Of a DNA stretch of 64,000 bases, positions 8,214-16,839 are shown one piece after another (position 1 is the first letter of the stretch; each line of letters starts with the position of its first letter). The DNA comes from Fusibacter sp. A1. GTDB lineage: Bacteria > Bacillota > Clostridia > Peptostreptococcales > Acidaminobacteraceae. The notes beneath the pieces were generated by a model. It ran no database searches, was not told the origin of the DNA, and saw only the letters and a list, made by a program, of their open reading frames with translations. A program made the position numbers and the translations under genes. The DNA is taken from assembly GCF_004125825.1 (NCBI RefSeq), contig NZ_QQWI01000009.1:62001-126000 (forward strand), given 5' to 3'.

Positions 8214-9040
8214 CACATCATCACCTTTCGCAAGGCATCTTTCTTCAGACGTTTGAATAGCAGTATCACAAGCAGTTCAAAGACAGCCATCAGTACGATT
8301 GTCCCACCTGAAGCGAGTTCAAACTGATAAGCGATGACCATGCCTGACAAAACCGCCCCTTGAGCCAGCAAGACGGCATACAGCATCGCTTGTTTAAAGC
8401 TCTTTGCCAGTTGCAGACTGGCCGCTACAGGTAGCACCATCAAGGACGAGACCAGCAGAATCCCGACAATCCGCATAGACAAGGTTATATTCGCCGCGAT
8501 CATCACGATAAACACCAGGTTGATCGCTTTGACAGGCACTCCGGACAAGGTCGCACTCACCTCATCGAATGCGATATAGAACAGTTCCTTATATAACAGG
8601 AAAACCCCGCTTACTATCACGATTCCAAGGGCGAGGATCAGCCATAGGTCTTGAGGCATCACCGTAGTGATATTACCGAACAAGTAACTGTATAGACTCG
8701 CATTAAATGACTTCGCGAGACTTATCAGTACAACGGCAAGCCCTATACCTGTCGATAGCACGATCGCTATCGCAAGCTCGGCATATTCTGCAAAGCTTCT
8801 TCGTAGTCTTTCTATGGCCAGTGCCGCTACTACCGAAAAACCAAGTGCTGTGACCACCGGGTAGGTTCCAGTCAACATTCCTGCGGCAACGCCTGACAAT
8901 GCGACATGGGAAAGGCTGTCACCGATCATGGACATTCTTCTAAGCACCAGATAAATTCCGATAAGAGGGCATATGATACCGACCATGATCCCTGCGATCA
9001 TCGCGCGCTGCATGAAGCCGTATGACAACATCTCAAGCAT
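8213..9040 (-). CDS. znuB: Zinc ABC transporter permease
   Basis: ABC-3 family membrane permease of 275 residues with about eight to nine spans, forming the channel for Zn2+ import with ZnuC and ZnuA. The family hallmarks are visible: GIICPLIGIYLVLRRMSMIGD near the N-terminus, SLSHVALSGVAAG, and the EAA-like region LLYKELFYIAFDEVSATLSG that contacts the ATPase. ATG 9040 follows AAGGAGGACAGAC and lies eight bases inside the znuC end. ABC-3 members also move Mn or Fe; zinc is inferred from the Zur gene and histidine-rich partners. Confidence 0.93.
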   Translation of the reverse strand: MLEMLSYGFMQRAMIAGIMVGIICPLIGIYLVLRRMSMIGDSLSHVALSGVAAGMLTGTYPVVTALGFSVVAALAIERLRRSFAEYAELAIAIVLSTGIGLAVVLISLAKSFNASLYSYLFGNITTVMPQDLWLILALGIVIVSGVFLLYKELFYIAFDEVSATLSGVPVKAINLVFIVMIAANITLSMRIVGILLVSSLMVLPVAASLQLAKSFKQAMLYAVLLAQGAVLSGMVIAYQFELASGGTIVLMAVFELLVILLFKRLKKDALRKVMM

Positions 9041-9824
9041 GTCTGTCCTCCTTGTCGGTCACTTTCACATGATGGTGGTCGTGGTCGTGAAGCAGTAGGT
9101 GCATATGCTCGCCATAGACCTCCTGAATGAACTCCGCAGGCGGCACCGCGCAGCAAGCATCATGGCAAACTATCTTCCCATCAGCCATGCAAGCGATTCT
9201 AGAGACCTTTTCGGTGATGACTCCTATATCATGGGATACCATCACAATGGTCATTCCATACTTTTTATTGAGTATCTCAAGCAAGTCGTAGAACTCAAGC
9301 TGTGACTTCGCATCTATACCAACTGTGGGTTCATCAAGAAAGATGATCTCCGGTTGGCTGATAAGCGCTCTGGCGATAAACACCTTTTGCTGTTGTCCAC
9401 CCGAAAGATTACCGATAAGCCTTGTACCAAACTCCTGCATGCCTACGATACCGAGCACCCGCTCCACTTCTTGCTTGTGTTTCCTACCAATTCTTTTGAA
9501 TAGACCAAGTGATGAAAAAAGACCGGCCTCCACCACTTCATTGACAGTAGCGGGAAAACTTGTATTGAAGGCATTTGCCTTTTGAGAGACATAGCCTATC
9601 TTATTCCAGCCCTTAAATTTTTTTATCGGTTCGCCGAACAGCTCCACATCGCCCTTGATTGGATCGAGCATGCCTAACATCAGCTTTAAAAGTGTGCTTT
9701 TAGCCGATCCGTTAGGACCGATCACGCCAAAATAATCGCCTTTTTCAATGATTAGATTCGCATCTTTTAGTACATACTGATCGTCATAAGCAAAGCTTAG
9801 GTTTTTTACATCGACAAGTTTCAT
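9033..9824 (-). CDS. znuC: Zinc ABC transporter ATPase with histidine-rich tail
   Basis: The 263-residue ATP-binding subunit has Walker A GPNGSAKST, Q-loop YVSQKANAF, signature LSGGQQQKV, Walker B IIFLDEPTVGID and switch histidine VSHDIG. The Walker A has Ala where Gly is usual (GSAKST), a common ZnuC variant. After the core, about 25 extra residues carry a cluster of histidines (HMHLLLHDHDHHHVK), a likely metal-binding tail like that in some ZnuC proteins. ATG follows a weak GGAAG site, 16 bases after the znuA stop. Couples ATP hydrolysis to Zn2+ import through ZnuB. Confidence 0.94.
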   Translation of the reverse strand: MKLVDVKNLSFAYDDQYVLKDANLIIEKGDYFGVIGPNGSAKSTLLKLMLGMLDPIKGDVELFGEPIKKFKGWNKIGYVSQKANAFNTSFPATVNEVVEAGLFSSLGLFKRIGRKHKQEVERVLGIVGMQEFGTRLIGNLSGGQQQKVFIARALISQPEIIFLDEPTVGIDAKSQLEFYDLLEILNKKYGMTIVMVSHDIGVITEKVSRIACMADGKIVCHDACCAVPPAEFIQEVYGEHMHLLLHDHDHHHVKVTDKEDRHA

Positions 9825-9839
9825 TTTTTTACCAACTTC

Positions 9840-10790
9840 CTATTGAACTGCTTTTTTAAGTGCTTCCAAATTGTCGTACATGATTGTGAAATAGGTTTTT
9901 CCAGCATCGAGGTCTTGCTGAGTTACACTCCCTAAAGGATGTAAGGGAACCATAGCCACACCAGTCTCAGTTGCGATGACATTCGATAGCTTTCCACTGG
10001 TCAGCGCATCGTAGAAGACCGTGTTGATCTTAAGTTCATTTACCACATCGACTATTTTGCCGAGTTGAGCCGCACTAGGTTCTTCAAGCGGAGAGATTCC
10101 AGCAATCGCAATCTGGTTTAAGTGGTATCTCTGAGTCAGATAGCCAAAAGCGGCATGTCCAACTACAATATTTGCATTTGACGGATTCATCAGCGCTTTT
10201 TCATAAGCAGCATCAAGTTCTTTAAGTGCATCTACCAGTTCATCATAATTTTTCTTAAAGACCTGAGTCCTTTCTGGATCCATAGCGGCCATTCCATCGT
10301 AGATCGCTTCAGCCATCTGTACAGCCCTTAAGGGATCCAACCAGACATGGGGATCGGTATCACCTTCATGATGATCACTTTCCTCTTCACCGTCTTCGTG
10401 GTCATTCTCAGTTTCAACAATGCTCAAAAGATCCATCGTTGAAGTCGCATTGATGATCAGCAGATCATCGTTACTGACAGATCCCAATAAGGAATCTACC
10501 CAGGGTTCCATGCCTGAACCATTATAAATAAAGATATCGGCATTTTCTATCGCCCCTACCGCTTTTGCAGAAGGTTCATAATCATGGGGTTCAGACCCCG
10601 CAGGAACCATCAGACGAACCTCTGTGTCACTTCCACCAATCTGGGAAGCAAACTCGTACAAGGGGTAGATTGTCGTATAGACAAGCAGTTTCCCCTCAGA
10701 GTCGCTCGAGGTTTGCGACGGCGCGCACCCTACAAGAACCAAAGCTATGACTAATAGCACACTTGCTATCTTATATGTTTTTTTCATCAT
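9840..10790 (-). CDS. znuA: Zinc-binding lipoprotein of ABC transporter
   Basis: A 316-residue cluster A-I substrate-binding protein. The lipobox LVGC (Cys about 22) anchors it outside the membrane. Expected metal ligands: EPHDYEP (first His), an acidic, histidine-rich loop (DHEDGEEESDHHEGDTDPH, about 130-150) ending in DPHVWLDP, GHAAFGYL (third His) and a C-terminal acidic ligand region (VFYDALTSGKLS). Such His-rich loops mark zinc-specific members. ATG 10790 has AGGAG seven bases upstream; a second ATG follows at once. First gene of znuA-znuC-znuB-zur. Confidence 0.94.
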   Translation of the reverse strand: MMKKTYKIASVLLVIALVLVGCAPSQTSSDSEGKLLVYTTIYPLYEFASQIGGSDTEVRLMVPAGSEPHDYEPSAKAVGAIENADIFIYNGSGMEPWVDSLLGSVSNDDLLIINATSTMDLLSIVETENDHEDGEEESDHHEGDTDPHVWLDPLRAVQMAEAIYDGMAAMDPERTQVFKKNYDELVDALKELDAAYEKALMNPSNANIVVGHAAFGYLTQRYHLNQIAIAGISPLEEPSAAQLGKIVDVVNELKINTVFYDALTSGKLSNVIATETGVAMVPLHPLGSVTQQDLDAGKTYFTIMYDNLEALKKAVQ

Positions 10791-10806
10791 TTTTATTCTC
10801 CTTTTT

Positions 10807-10819
10807 GCAAATGATTTGC
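10807..10819. promoter_or_regulatory. Zur-type operator before znuA
   Basis: Perfect 6-1-6 palindrome GCAAATGATTTGC, just upstream of the znuA ribosome site and about 12-25 bases downstream of the predicted start of transcription. Position and symmetry fit a Fur-family repressor site, and the regulator gene closes the operon. Binding by Zur is inferred. Confidence 0.75.
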
Positions 10820-10831
10820 GTTATCTATATT

Positions 10832-10860
10832 AATTATGCCACAAACTGCTCAAATGTAAA
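10832..10860 (-). promoter_or_regulatory. Predicted znuA promoter
   Basis: On the transcript strand TTTACA, 17 bases, ATAATT, then the GCAAAT operator. A moderate sigma-A match. Confidence 0.5.
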
Positions 10861-10895
10861 CAAAAAGAAGACTTTACTTTTAGTTTTCACAAAAG

Positions 10896-11363
10896 TCAGT
10901 CTTCCTTGTAGTCTAGTCCATTCAATTCGCACCAATCGATCGCCAAGGTGTGAAAGGCCTCTTTTTTAAAGGTGATCCAATCCTCTTCGATTTGGTAGTG
11001 TCTGATCATGGCCTTGAATCGCCTGAAGGTTCCACGGCCCCTTATTTTTTTAAATAAGGTGTTCCTCACCTCGTCCTCTTTGATGGTGTAGATGAAATCG
11101 ATCATGATTTCATAATCGTTTATATCATCTTCGGCAGGAAGCGGAAGATAATCATCGCTATAGAGAATGGCTTCAATTATTTCTTTGCTTAAGGTCTCTT
11201 TGTCGTCGTCTACGCTTTTTATCGTTTCGGACCTGTAGATATCATCTGTAGTGAGCAGCTTAAGCTCACCCGTGTGGATATTGACATAAGCCATCCGGTC
11301 TCCAGATATCTTATCAAACGACGCCACAATTTCACTTATCAGTACAGTGTTTTTTTCATCCAT
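10896..11363 (-). CDS. UPF0158-like cytoplasmic protein
   Basis: A 155-residue acidic protein without membrane segments or signal. The pattern of an N-terminal I(V)xxFDxIxxxxxxYVNxxTGE segment, then LPLPAEDDINDYEIMIDFI and the C-terminal RRFKAMI...WITFKKEAFHTLAIDWCE matches my recollection of the UPF0158 family, whose role is unknown. GAGGTG ribosome site four bases from ATG. Stands alone between the znu operon and a membrane protein gene on the same strand. Confidence 0.7.
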   Translation of the reverse strand: MDEKNTVLISEIVASFDKISGDRMAYVNIHTGELKLLTTDDIYRSETIKSVDDDKETLSKEIIEAILYSDDYLPLPAEDDINDYEIMIDFIYTIKEDEVRNTLFKKIRGRGTFRRFKAMIRHYQIEEDWITFKKEAFHTLAIDWCELNGLDYKED

Positions 11364-11423
11364 GATTACACCTCACTATACTAATTATAAGTTTTTATTT
11401 GAGTTTTGTCAGAATTAAATTCA

Positions 11424-12308
11424 TCAATCGATCAAATGTCCGGATTTGTCAAACTTCCAGGTGACTTTGCTTTCTGGTAGGGGTTCATCAGGTACAAGTA
11501 CAAGATAAACGCAACTGAGCATTCCAAAAACGCCGAGAACTGAAAACATAGTACTGCCCGGATAATACCAGATTACAGCAATAAATGTCGCAAGAATAAG
11601 AGTATGTCTTTCAAGCCTTCTCATCCTTTTTTTCAACAGGCTATTTAAAGCAACCATCACGACTACCGTAACCGCCCACAAGATCCAAAGGCGATTAAAC
11701 ACGCTGGGCATCTCCTTTGATAAGAGCGAAAGCGAATCATCACGGTAAAGTTCATACAGCTTCGAAGCTTTGACCGCCGCAGGGTCGATGTTTGCAAGAA
11801 GAATGTTCTTTACAGGAAAGATCAGCCGTTCATCCTGATAAGCCTTAAAATCGGACGCACCGCGAATCACGATGACCGATTCGTTTTGCTCACCCAAAGG
11901 AACTTCAATTTCTTGCGTATTCCGTATCACATAACCGTTCAACGTGATTCCGCCGGAATCTGTCAACAGGCGCTCTTCACTGGTCGCATTGGTAAAATCG
12001 GCTTTCATGGATGATCTGGCGACAACACTGCCGTCCACCTCGATTGCCTTAAAGTCACCGGCTACCACCAATCTTGCAGTGGCATTGTTTCCTTTTATCC
12101 TATAGACGATGTCGTACTGGTAGTTTGTGCTATAGTTCGAGATGAGATCAGATCCGACTATTTTGTAATCATCCCGCACGGTATCCAACAGTCCAGTTAC
12201 TAGAAACGTATCGCTTGCTGTCACAGAACTCGAAAGTCCCGCCATGATGACCAGTTTCAGAATGACAATAATCGCTACCAGATAAACATTCAGACCTCTT
12301 GATTTCAT
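11424..12308 (-). CDS. Unrecognised membrane protein with large outer domain
   Basis: A 294-residue product with one span near the N-terminus (about 8-28), an extracytoplasmic domain of about 170 residues rich in beta-type sequence, and two or three spans in the last third (LWILWAVTVVVMVALNSLL; LATFIAVIWYYPG; VLGVFGMLSCVYLVLV), ending in a short cytoplasmic tail. I recognise no family. ATG 12308 follows GGGAGGT. It may be linked to none of its neighbours; an open 100-base gap separates it from the UPF0158 gene. Confidence 0.65.
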   Translation of the reverse strand: MKSRGLNVYLVAIIVILKLVIMAGLSSSVTASDTFLVTGLLDTVRDDYKIVGSDLISNYSTNYQYDIVYRIKGNNATARLVVAGDFKAIEVDGSVVARSSMKADFTNATSEERLLTDSGGITLNGYVIRNTQEIEVPLGEQNESVIVIRGASDFKAYQDERLIFPVKNILLANIDPAAVKASKLYELYRDDSLSLLSKEMPSVFNRLWILWAVTVVVMVALNSLLKKRMRRLERHTLILATFIAVIWYYPGSTMFSVLGVFGMLSCVYLVLVPDEPLPESKVTWKFDKSGHLID

Positions 12309-12388
12309 CTCGACCTCCCATAATAGTAATCTCATTTGTCTCATGTTATCACATTTTTTGGAAATAAAACCTTAAATCTATCTTAAAT

Positions 12389-12883
12389 CTATTGATTGAG
12401 TTCTATCCATTTCTCAAGCACTGCCTCTTCACCGTCGTAGTAATTTGCAGATTTTCCCTTATGGACAATCTCCCGATCAGGCAACAGATTCACCTTTTCA
12501 GAATCCGGATATTCACAGACGTCAAATCCCAAGTTAGTCTGCAGGTCAAGGTACTGGCATTCCCCTTCGGAGTGATTGAAGAGCTGATGAGCTCCTTTAG
12601 GACCCTTCTCGAAGAAGATCACATCGCCTTGTGATACGATTTCCATCCCCTTGTGGGTTCTCAACGTCGCCTCACCGGATAGGATTACAAAAACCTCTTC
12701 GGCGTTATGATGAAAATGATAGGGATAGGAGAACTTACCCGGCTGAAGCTTCATCAGCTTGAAGTTCAAGTGCTCGGACTGGGGCATGTGTGCAAGCTTT
12801 ATCGACGAAAACCATTCGAATTCGCCAATTGGAGAGTCGTTCTTTTTATAGTGTGAGTTTTTTTCATTGATTATCAGCGGCAT
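12389..12883 (-). CDS. Cupin-domain protein
   Basis: A 164-residue single-domain cupin. The conserved double-stranded beta-helix motifs are clear: YPYHFHHNAEEVFVILSGEA (first motif, metal-binding His-His-Glu) and a second motif around GPKGAHQLFNHSEGE with its histidine. Cupins of this size are often metal-dependent isomerases, dioxygenases or sugar-binding proteins; the substrate cannot be told. ATG 12883 lies inside the end of the upstream acetyltransferase gene (10-base overlap) with GGAAGGA close to the start, so it is translationally coupled to it. An earlier in-frame ATG at 12895 lacks a ribosome site. Confidence 0.85.
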   Translation of the reverse strand: MPLIINEKNSHYKKNDSPIGEFEWFSSIKLAHMPQSEHLNFKLMKLQPGKFSYPYHFHHNAEEVFVILSGEATLRTHKGMEIVSQGDVIFFEKGPKGAHQLFNHSEGECQYLDLQTNLGFDVCEYPDSEKVNLLPDREIVHKGKSANYYDGEEAVLEKWIELNQ

Positions 12884-13434
12884 AAGTCCTTCCATTCCTC
12901 TTTTAACAGTCCGTATTCAACCCGGTCGTAGTAGATATCGTCAATCAGCACATGCCTCTTCAGATAAGCTTCCCTCTTCATTCCAAGTTTGATCATCACT
13001 GCCTCAGAACCTTTGTTCTGAGCATTGCATCCCGTTTCTATCTTAAGGGTGTCAAGCTCCGCGAAGGCATAGTCGACAACCGCCTTTGCAGCTTCTGTCA
13101 CGTAGCCCTTTCCCCAAAATCTCTTATTGGTGAAATAGCCTAGCTCCATGACGTTTCCTTCACTGTTTTCAAGCAGCTTTGTATAGCCGATCTCGCCCAC
13201 GTATTCATTTGACGATTTCTCGATCACCGCAAAAAAATACTTGGTTCTATCAGGGTGTTCGTTCTCCTCTAGGGCGACTTGCAGGTTCATCTGTGATCCT
13301 TCAATAGTTTCTGTCATGATGTCCTGAATATAGAACATGATCTCCTTATCGGAGATCAGTCCATGCAGCGTTTGCAGATCCTCTTTGACATGATCCCTGA
13401 TGATCAGCCTGTCCGTTTCAAGCCTTATCATCAT
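12874..13434 (-). CDS. RimJ/RimL-type GNAT acetyltransferase
   Basis: A 186-residue N-acetyltransferase of the GNAT family: LETDRLIIRDHVKEDL at the start, beta-strands ending in VGEIGYTKL, the acetyl-CoA loop (RFWGKGYVTEAAKAVVDYAF, about 108-127), then ETGCNAQNKGSEAVMIKLG and a C-terminal RVEYGLLKEEW, the classic RimJ/RimL layout. Target (ribosomal N-terminus, antibiotic or metabolite) unknown. Overlaps DUF4177 by 17 bases and the cupin by 10, so the three genes form a tight operon. Confidence 0.88.
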   Translation of the reverse strand: MMIRLETDRLIIRDHVKEDLQTLHGLISDKEIMFYIQDIMTETIEGSQMNLQVALEENEHPDRTKYFFAVIEKSSNEYVGEIGYTKLLENSEGNVMELGYFTNKRFWGKGYVTEAAKAVVDYAFAELDTLKIETGCNAQNKGSEAVMIKLGMKREAYLKRHVLIDDIYYDRVEYGLLKEEWKDLCR

Positions 13435-13615
13435 TCAGCACCGTTTTTTCAAAGATGATCTCAAATTCAGCAGGTTTACCATGTCCGTTGTAGTGGTTGG
13501 CTAATACCTGTACAAAACGCCAGCCTTCTTTTGCGTGAGAGTTGATGATCTCATGATGGTTGGCATCTTCAAAAAAACTACCTAGTGTGGTTTTTACATA
13601 TTTATACTGATACAT
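13418..13615 (-). CDS. DUF4177 small protein
   Basis: A 65-residue soluble protein of the DUF4177 type: starts YQYKYVKT and has the NSHAKEGWRFVQV core (about 26-38), a pattern (xEGWELV) typical of this small alpha/beta family of unknown role. AGGAG lies seven bases before ATG. First gene of the DUF4177-GNAT-cupin operon; its end overlaps the acetyltransferase start. Confidence 0.75.
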   Translation of the reverse strand: MYQYKYVKTTLGSFFEDANHHEIINSHAKEGWRFVQVLANHYNGHGKPAEFEIIFEKTVLNDDKA

Positions 13616-13741
13616 TTCATTTCTCCTAATTGATTTTATATGGCCTATTATCCAGTATATAAGATTTTACATGATTCGGGTTGTTTTTATGCTTTGTTTT
13701 ATATCTTTTAAGTAATGTCACTTCCATCACACCTTGTTTAA

Positions 13742-14143
13742 GCGAGACTAACCAGTGGTATATTTGAATTATATGGTATTGATAAGTTTCAGACCACTCA
13801 AGACGATGACTTCTACAAGCAGCTTATCAAGGACGTTCCTGATCATATCATTTCAGAGCCTTTTATCGACAGTTATCAGAATATCCCTAGCATCCTATTG
13901 GTTGTTCCCATACTCGATCATGACGACCGCTTGATTGGAGCCATCTCTGGGTCCATATCGCTGGAATCCTTTAAAAAAGTGCGGTACGGAGGAGATGAGT
14001 TTCTTATCCTTCTTCCGGATACCAATGAAAATCAAGCGAGGTCAGCCACCTACACAAAAGGCTCCGGGCATAGCGTGGACAGCCTCATAAACGCAGCGGA
14101 CCAAGCCATGTATCATGTAAAGAAAGAACATAAGATGAAATAA
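13742..14143 (+). pseudogene. Remnant of a Cache-GGDEF diguanylate cyclase
   Basis: An open stretch without a usable start codon (a TAA precedes it at 13739) encodes about 75 residues resembling the end of a Cache sensor domain (DFYKQLIKDVPDHIISEP, then LVVPILDHDDRLIGAISGS), which jumps directly into RYGGDEFLILLPDT, the active-site core of a GGDEF domain, and then into the domain's last helix (LINAADQAMYHVKKEHK). The membrane span, HAMP, first half of GGDEF and the segment between the core and last helix are missing, so at least two in-frame deletions have occurred. No ribosome site. Cannot be a working cyclase. Confidence 0.85.
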
Positions 14144-14176
14144 AAACAGAGTGGATCCATTAGGGTCCACTCTGTC
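14143..14176 (-). terminator. Terminator after CPBP protease gene
   Basis: On the minus strand, stem ACAGAGTGGA / TCCACTCTGT followed by TTTTTATTT, 37 bases past the protease stop. Confidence 0.85.
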
Positions 14177-14212
14177 TATGTCGTCTTCAGTACATCTTCT
14201 TATCATAGTCCC

Positions 14213-14890
14213 TCACATCAGACGAAACAGCCACATGCCGATCAGTATGATGGCACTGTCCGCCATAATGTGAATAAGCCAAGAATTTAAAATGCTTTTC
14301 GATGCTTTGTTCACATAGTTGAAAACCAGACCGATCACCATCAGTCCGACTATCGCAACCGTCATCAGAAGCGGACTGAACCAGGATTTGAAGATTGCGA
14401 TGTGATACACTGCGAATAGGGTCGCGGAATAGGCATGGGCGGTTTTGAGATGACCGCTCTCCTCAAGGTTTAAGAAAATAAAGCCTCTGAAAAAGAATTC
14501 CTCGACAAAAGAGTTCCCCAAAGTGATATAGAGCCCCACCCATAAGAAGTTCGTCGCATCGATTTCAGATTTCAGACTGAGTTCTGAAAGAATAGCGCTA
14601 AAGTCAATAAACCGTCCTAACACAAAATATGCGGAGATTAAGACGACAAAGGATGCAGAACCCAGCATTAATCCAGCTAAGACATCCTTGATCCTATGAT
14701 GTATTGGAACAAGAAATAGCCTTCTCTTAGTTAAAAACTGCCAGCCTACGGGGACGAGCACGAATGCTATCACTTTAAGTACCGTAGCCCACAGGTAGTT
14801 CAGGCTCAAGACCTGGTTGCAGACAAAAACAATCGCAACTGCCAGGATAGAAAGCGTAATTATATGTAGGTCACTCTGTTTCGGCCTCAT
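14213..14890 (-). CDS. CPBP-family intramembrane metalloprotease
   Basis: A 225-residue protein with about seven to eight membrane spans of the CAAX-protease/bacteriocin-processing (Abi) family. Motif 1 is FVEEFFFRGFIF (about 128-139, the EExxxR glutamates), motif 2 is AVYHIAIF (about 160) and motif 3 is SWLIHIMAD (His about 207), so all catalytic residues are present. Relatives process prenylated proteins or bacteriocins, or give self-immunity; none of these partners is nearby. GGGAGGG precedes the ATG by four bases. Confidence 0.88.
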   Translation of the reverse strand: MRPKQSDLHIITLSILAVAIVFVCNQVLSLNYLWATVLKVIAFVLVPVGWQFLTKRRLFLVPIHHRIKDVLAGLMLGSASFVVLISAYFVLGRFIDFSAILSELSLKSEIDATNFLWVGLYITLGNSFVEEFFFRGFIFLNLEESGHLKTAHAYSATLFAVYHIAIFKSWFSPLLMTVAIVGLMVIGLVFNYVNKASKSILNSWLIHIMADSAIILIGMWLFRLM

Positions 14891-15029
14891 GATTCCCTCC
14901 CGTACTTGTTAAACGTAAAACCATGATACCATGTTTTAAGCGTTTATATCTATAAATGCCTGTCATTTTATGTATCCCGACGTTTAGGTCCACTTCGATA
15001 AGGTATCAATTAGATAGGAGGTGATGTAA

Positions 15030-15680
15030 ATGAATACAATCTTTAAGAGGTCCATCGAACTCAATAAGAAAATTGAAAAATTCCTAGATGTGATCTCAAA
15101 CAGCCTCTTGCTGTTCGATAAGGCCGTCAGGGCCTACTTATCCGATGAGCCAATCGTTTACGAAGAAATCCAAGCAAGGATAAGCTACTTGGAAACAGAA
15201 GCGGACCAACTGGGAAGCGATATAAAAATCAGTCTTTACAGGTTCATGCTGCTTCCTGATGCACGTGCGGACGTACTCTCACTGATCAAGAGCCTAGACA
15301 ACATCATCGACATCACCGAGGAGATCACCAAAGACTTCCACATCCAGCACCCTGAATTTCCTGCAAGCCTTAACAATGACATTCTCGAACTCACCAGAAA
15401 CACAATCGCTTCAGCAGACTCACTCCTTCTTGCAGTAAGATCATTTTTCAGCGAGGCGCATTTGGTATCTTCGCATATCAATCATATCAATTTTTACGAG
15501 CATGAGGCCGACCTCTTGGAAAACAAGATTAACAACGCGATTTTCAATGGCAATCTGATCACAAGACTCGCCGAAAAGCTTCAATTGAAGCATTTTGTCA
15601 GCAAGATCACAAGCATATCCGACGAATCCGAACTGATCGGTGAAAAACTCGCCATATTCAATATCAAAAGAGAGATATAG
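15030..15680 (+). CDS. DUF47 (PhoU-like) partner of Pit transporter
   Basis: A 216-residue all-helical cytoplasmic protein with the two-repeat PhoU-like layout of DUF47 (acidic helices containing E-x-E-A-D patterns such as YLETEADQLGSDI and NFYEHEADLLENKI, about 50-65 and 155-170, likely metal-binding). Such proteins are nearly always encoded with Pit-type phosphate transporters and modulate them. ATG follows TAGGAGGTGATG. The Pit gene begins eight bases after the stop. Confidence 0.92.
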   Translation: MNTIFKRSIELNKKIEKFLDVISNSLLLFDKAVRAYLSDEPIVYEEIQARISYLETEADQLGSDIKISLYRFMLLPDARADVLSLIKSLDNIIDITEEITKDFHIQHPEFPASLNNDILELTRNTIASADSLLLAVRSFFSEAHLVSSHINHINFYEHEADLLENKINNAIFNGNLITRLAEKLQLKHFVSKITSISDESELIGEKLAIFNIKREI

Positions 15681-15688
15681 GTGACGCT

Positions 15689-16732
15689 ATGGATATCAGT
15701 GTTCTATATATCGTTAGTGGACTTTTCTTGGGATGGTCTCTCGGTGCCAATGATGCAGCCAATCTCTTTGGAACAGCAGTAGGGACGAAGGTAGTCAAAT
15801 TCAAAACCGCCGCGATTATCATGAGCGTCTTTGTCATCTTGGGCGCAGTCATCGGCGGTTCCGGCGCTAGCCACACCCTCGGAAAACTTGGTGCGATCCA
15901 TTCGGTGCAAGGCGCCTTTATCGTCGCTCTCGCGTCTGGCATAACGGTCTTTGTCATGACAAAGTACGGTCTACCGGTTTCTACTTCGCAGTCCATCGTC
16001 GGCGCCATCATCGGCTGGAACTTGTTTTCTTCAAACCCGACAAGTCTAAGCACACTCACAAAAATTGTTCTGACCTGGATTGTATGCCCGCTGCTCGCAG
16101 CTCTATTTTCCATCTTTTTTTACAAACTGTTCAAATTCAGCACACAAAAAATTAAAACCAACTTATTTCTAAGACACTACTATATCAGAGTCGGACTGAT
16201 TCTCGTGGGCTCGTTCGGCGCTTACTCCCTTGGAGCGAACAACATAGCAAATGTCATGGGTGTTTTCACAAATGCAGTTCATTTTGAATCAGTCGATCTC
16301 TTTATATTCTCAATCAGCAAAACTCAAGTCCTTTTCTTCTTAGGCGGACTTGCAATCTCAACCGGAATATTCACTTACTCGAAAAATGTGATGACCACTG
16401 TGGCAAACAACATCTACAACATCTCTCCTGCTACAGCGCTGATTGTAGTGCTCTCAAGTTCCTTTGTCCTTTTTCTATTCGCTTCAACATCACTTCAAGG
16501 GCTGCTCATTTCTCTACACCTTCCGACTCTGCCTCTTGTTCCGGTGTCAAGCTCACAGGCAGTTGTGGGAGCTGTCATCGGCATCGGGATAGCAAAGGGC
16601 GATCGTAACATCAACTATAAGAAACTTCGTGAAATCTCCTTAGGATGGTTATTGACACCTTTGATGTCCTTACTTCTTTCTTATGTCAGTCTGTTCTTTA
16701 TGCAGAACGTCTTTTTACAATCTGTCTATTAA
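15689..16732 (+). CDS. pit: Pit-family inorganic phosphate transporter
   Basis: Low-affinity metal-phosphate/H+ (or Na+) symporter of the PiT family. 347 residues, about ten to eleven spans in two inverted repeats, each with the signature: GWSLGANDAANLFGTAVGTK near the N-terminus and YSLGANNIANVMGVF in the second half; PVSTSQSIVGAIIGW and PVSSSQAVVGAVIGI are the matching second motifs. AGGTGA precedes ATG. Co-transcribed with the DUF47 gene. No Pho box was recognised upstream. Confidence 0.93.
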   Translation: MDISVLYIVSGLFLGWSLGANDAANLFGTAVGTKVVKFKTAAIIMSVFVILGAVIGGSGASHTLGKLGAIHSVQGAFIVALASGITVFVMTKYGLPVSTSQSIVGAIIGWNLFSSNPTSLSTLTKIVLTWIVCPLLAALFSIFFYKLFKFSTQKIKTNLFLRHYYIRVGLILVGSFGAYSLGANNIANVMGVFTNAVHFESVDLFIFSISKTQVLFFLGGLAISTGIFTYSKNVMTTVANNIYNISPATALIVVLSSSFVLFLFASTSLQGLLISLHLPTLPLVPVSSSQAVVGAVIGIGIAKGDRNINYKKLREISLGWLLTPLMSLLLSYVSLFFMQNVFLQSVY

Positions 16733-16738
16733 ATAAAC

Positions 16739-16768
16739 AAAAGGCTACCGTAATCGGTAGCCTTTCTG
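16739..16768. terminator. Terminator after pit, also usable on the minus strand
   Basis: Stem AAGGCTACC / GGTAGCCTT. The plus side has a weak tail (TCT); on the minus side the stem is followed by TTGTTTATTT, so it may also end the minus transcript that crosses the repeats at 16840-17096. Confidence 0.8.
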
Positions 16769-16839
16769 TATCAGATGCAAGGAAAAGCGCATCGTGCACT
16801 CATGTACTTTTTTGTTGGGTGTCTTGCACCAAGACTCTG

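Noticed and set aside
13898-14143. Functional small GGDEF protein starting at an internal ATG
   Set aside because: Only the GGDEF core and last helix remain; most of the catalytic domain is missing and there is no ribosome site.
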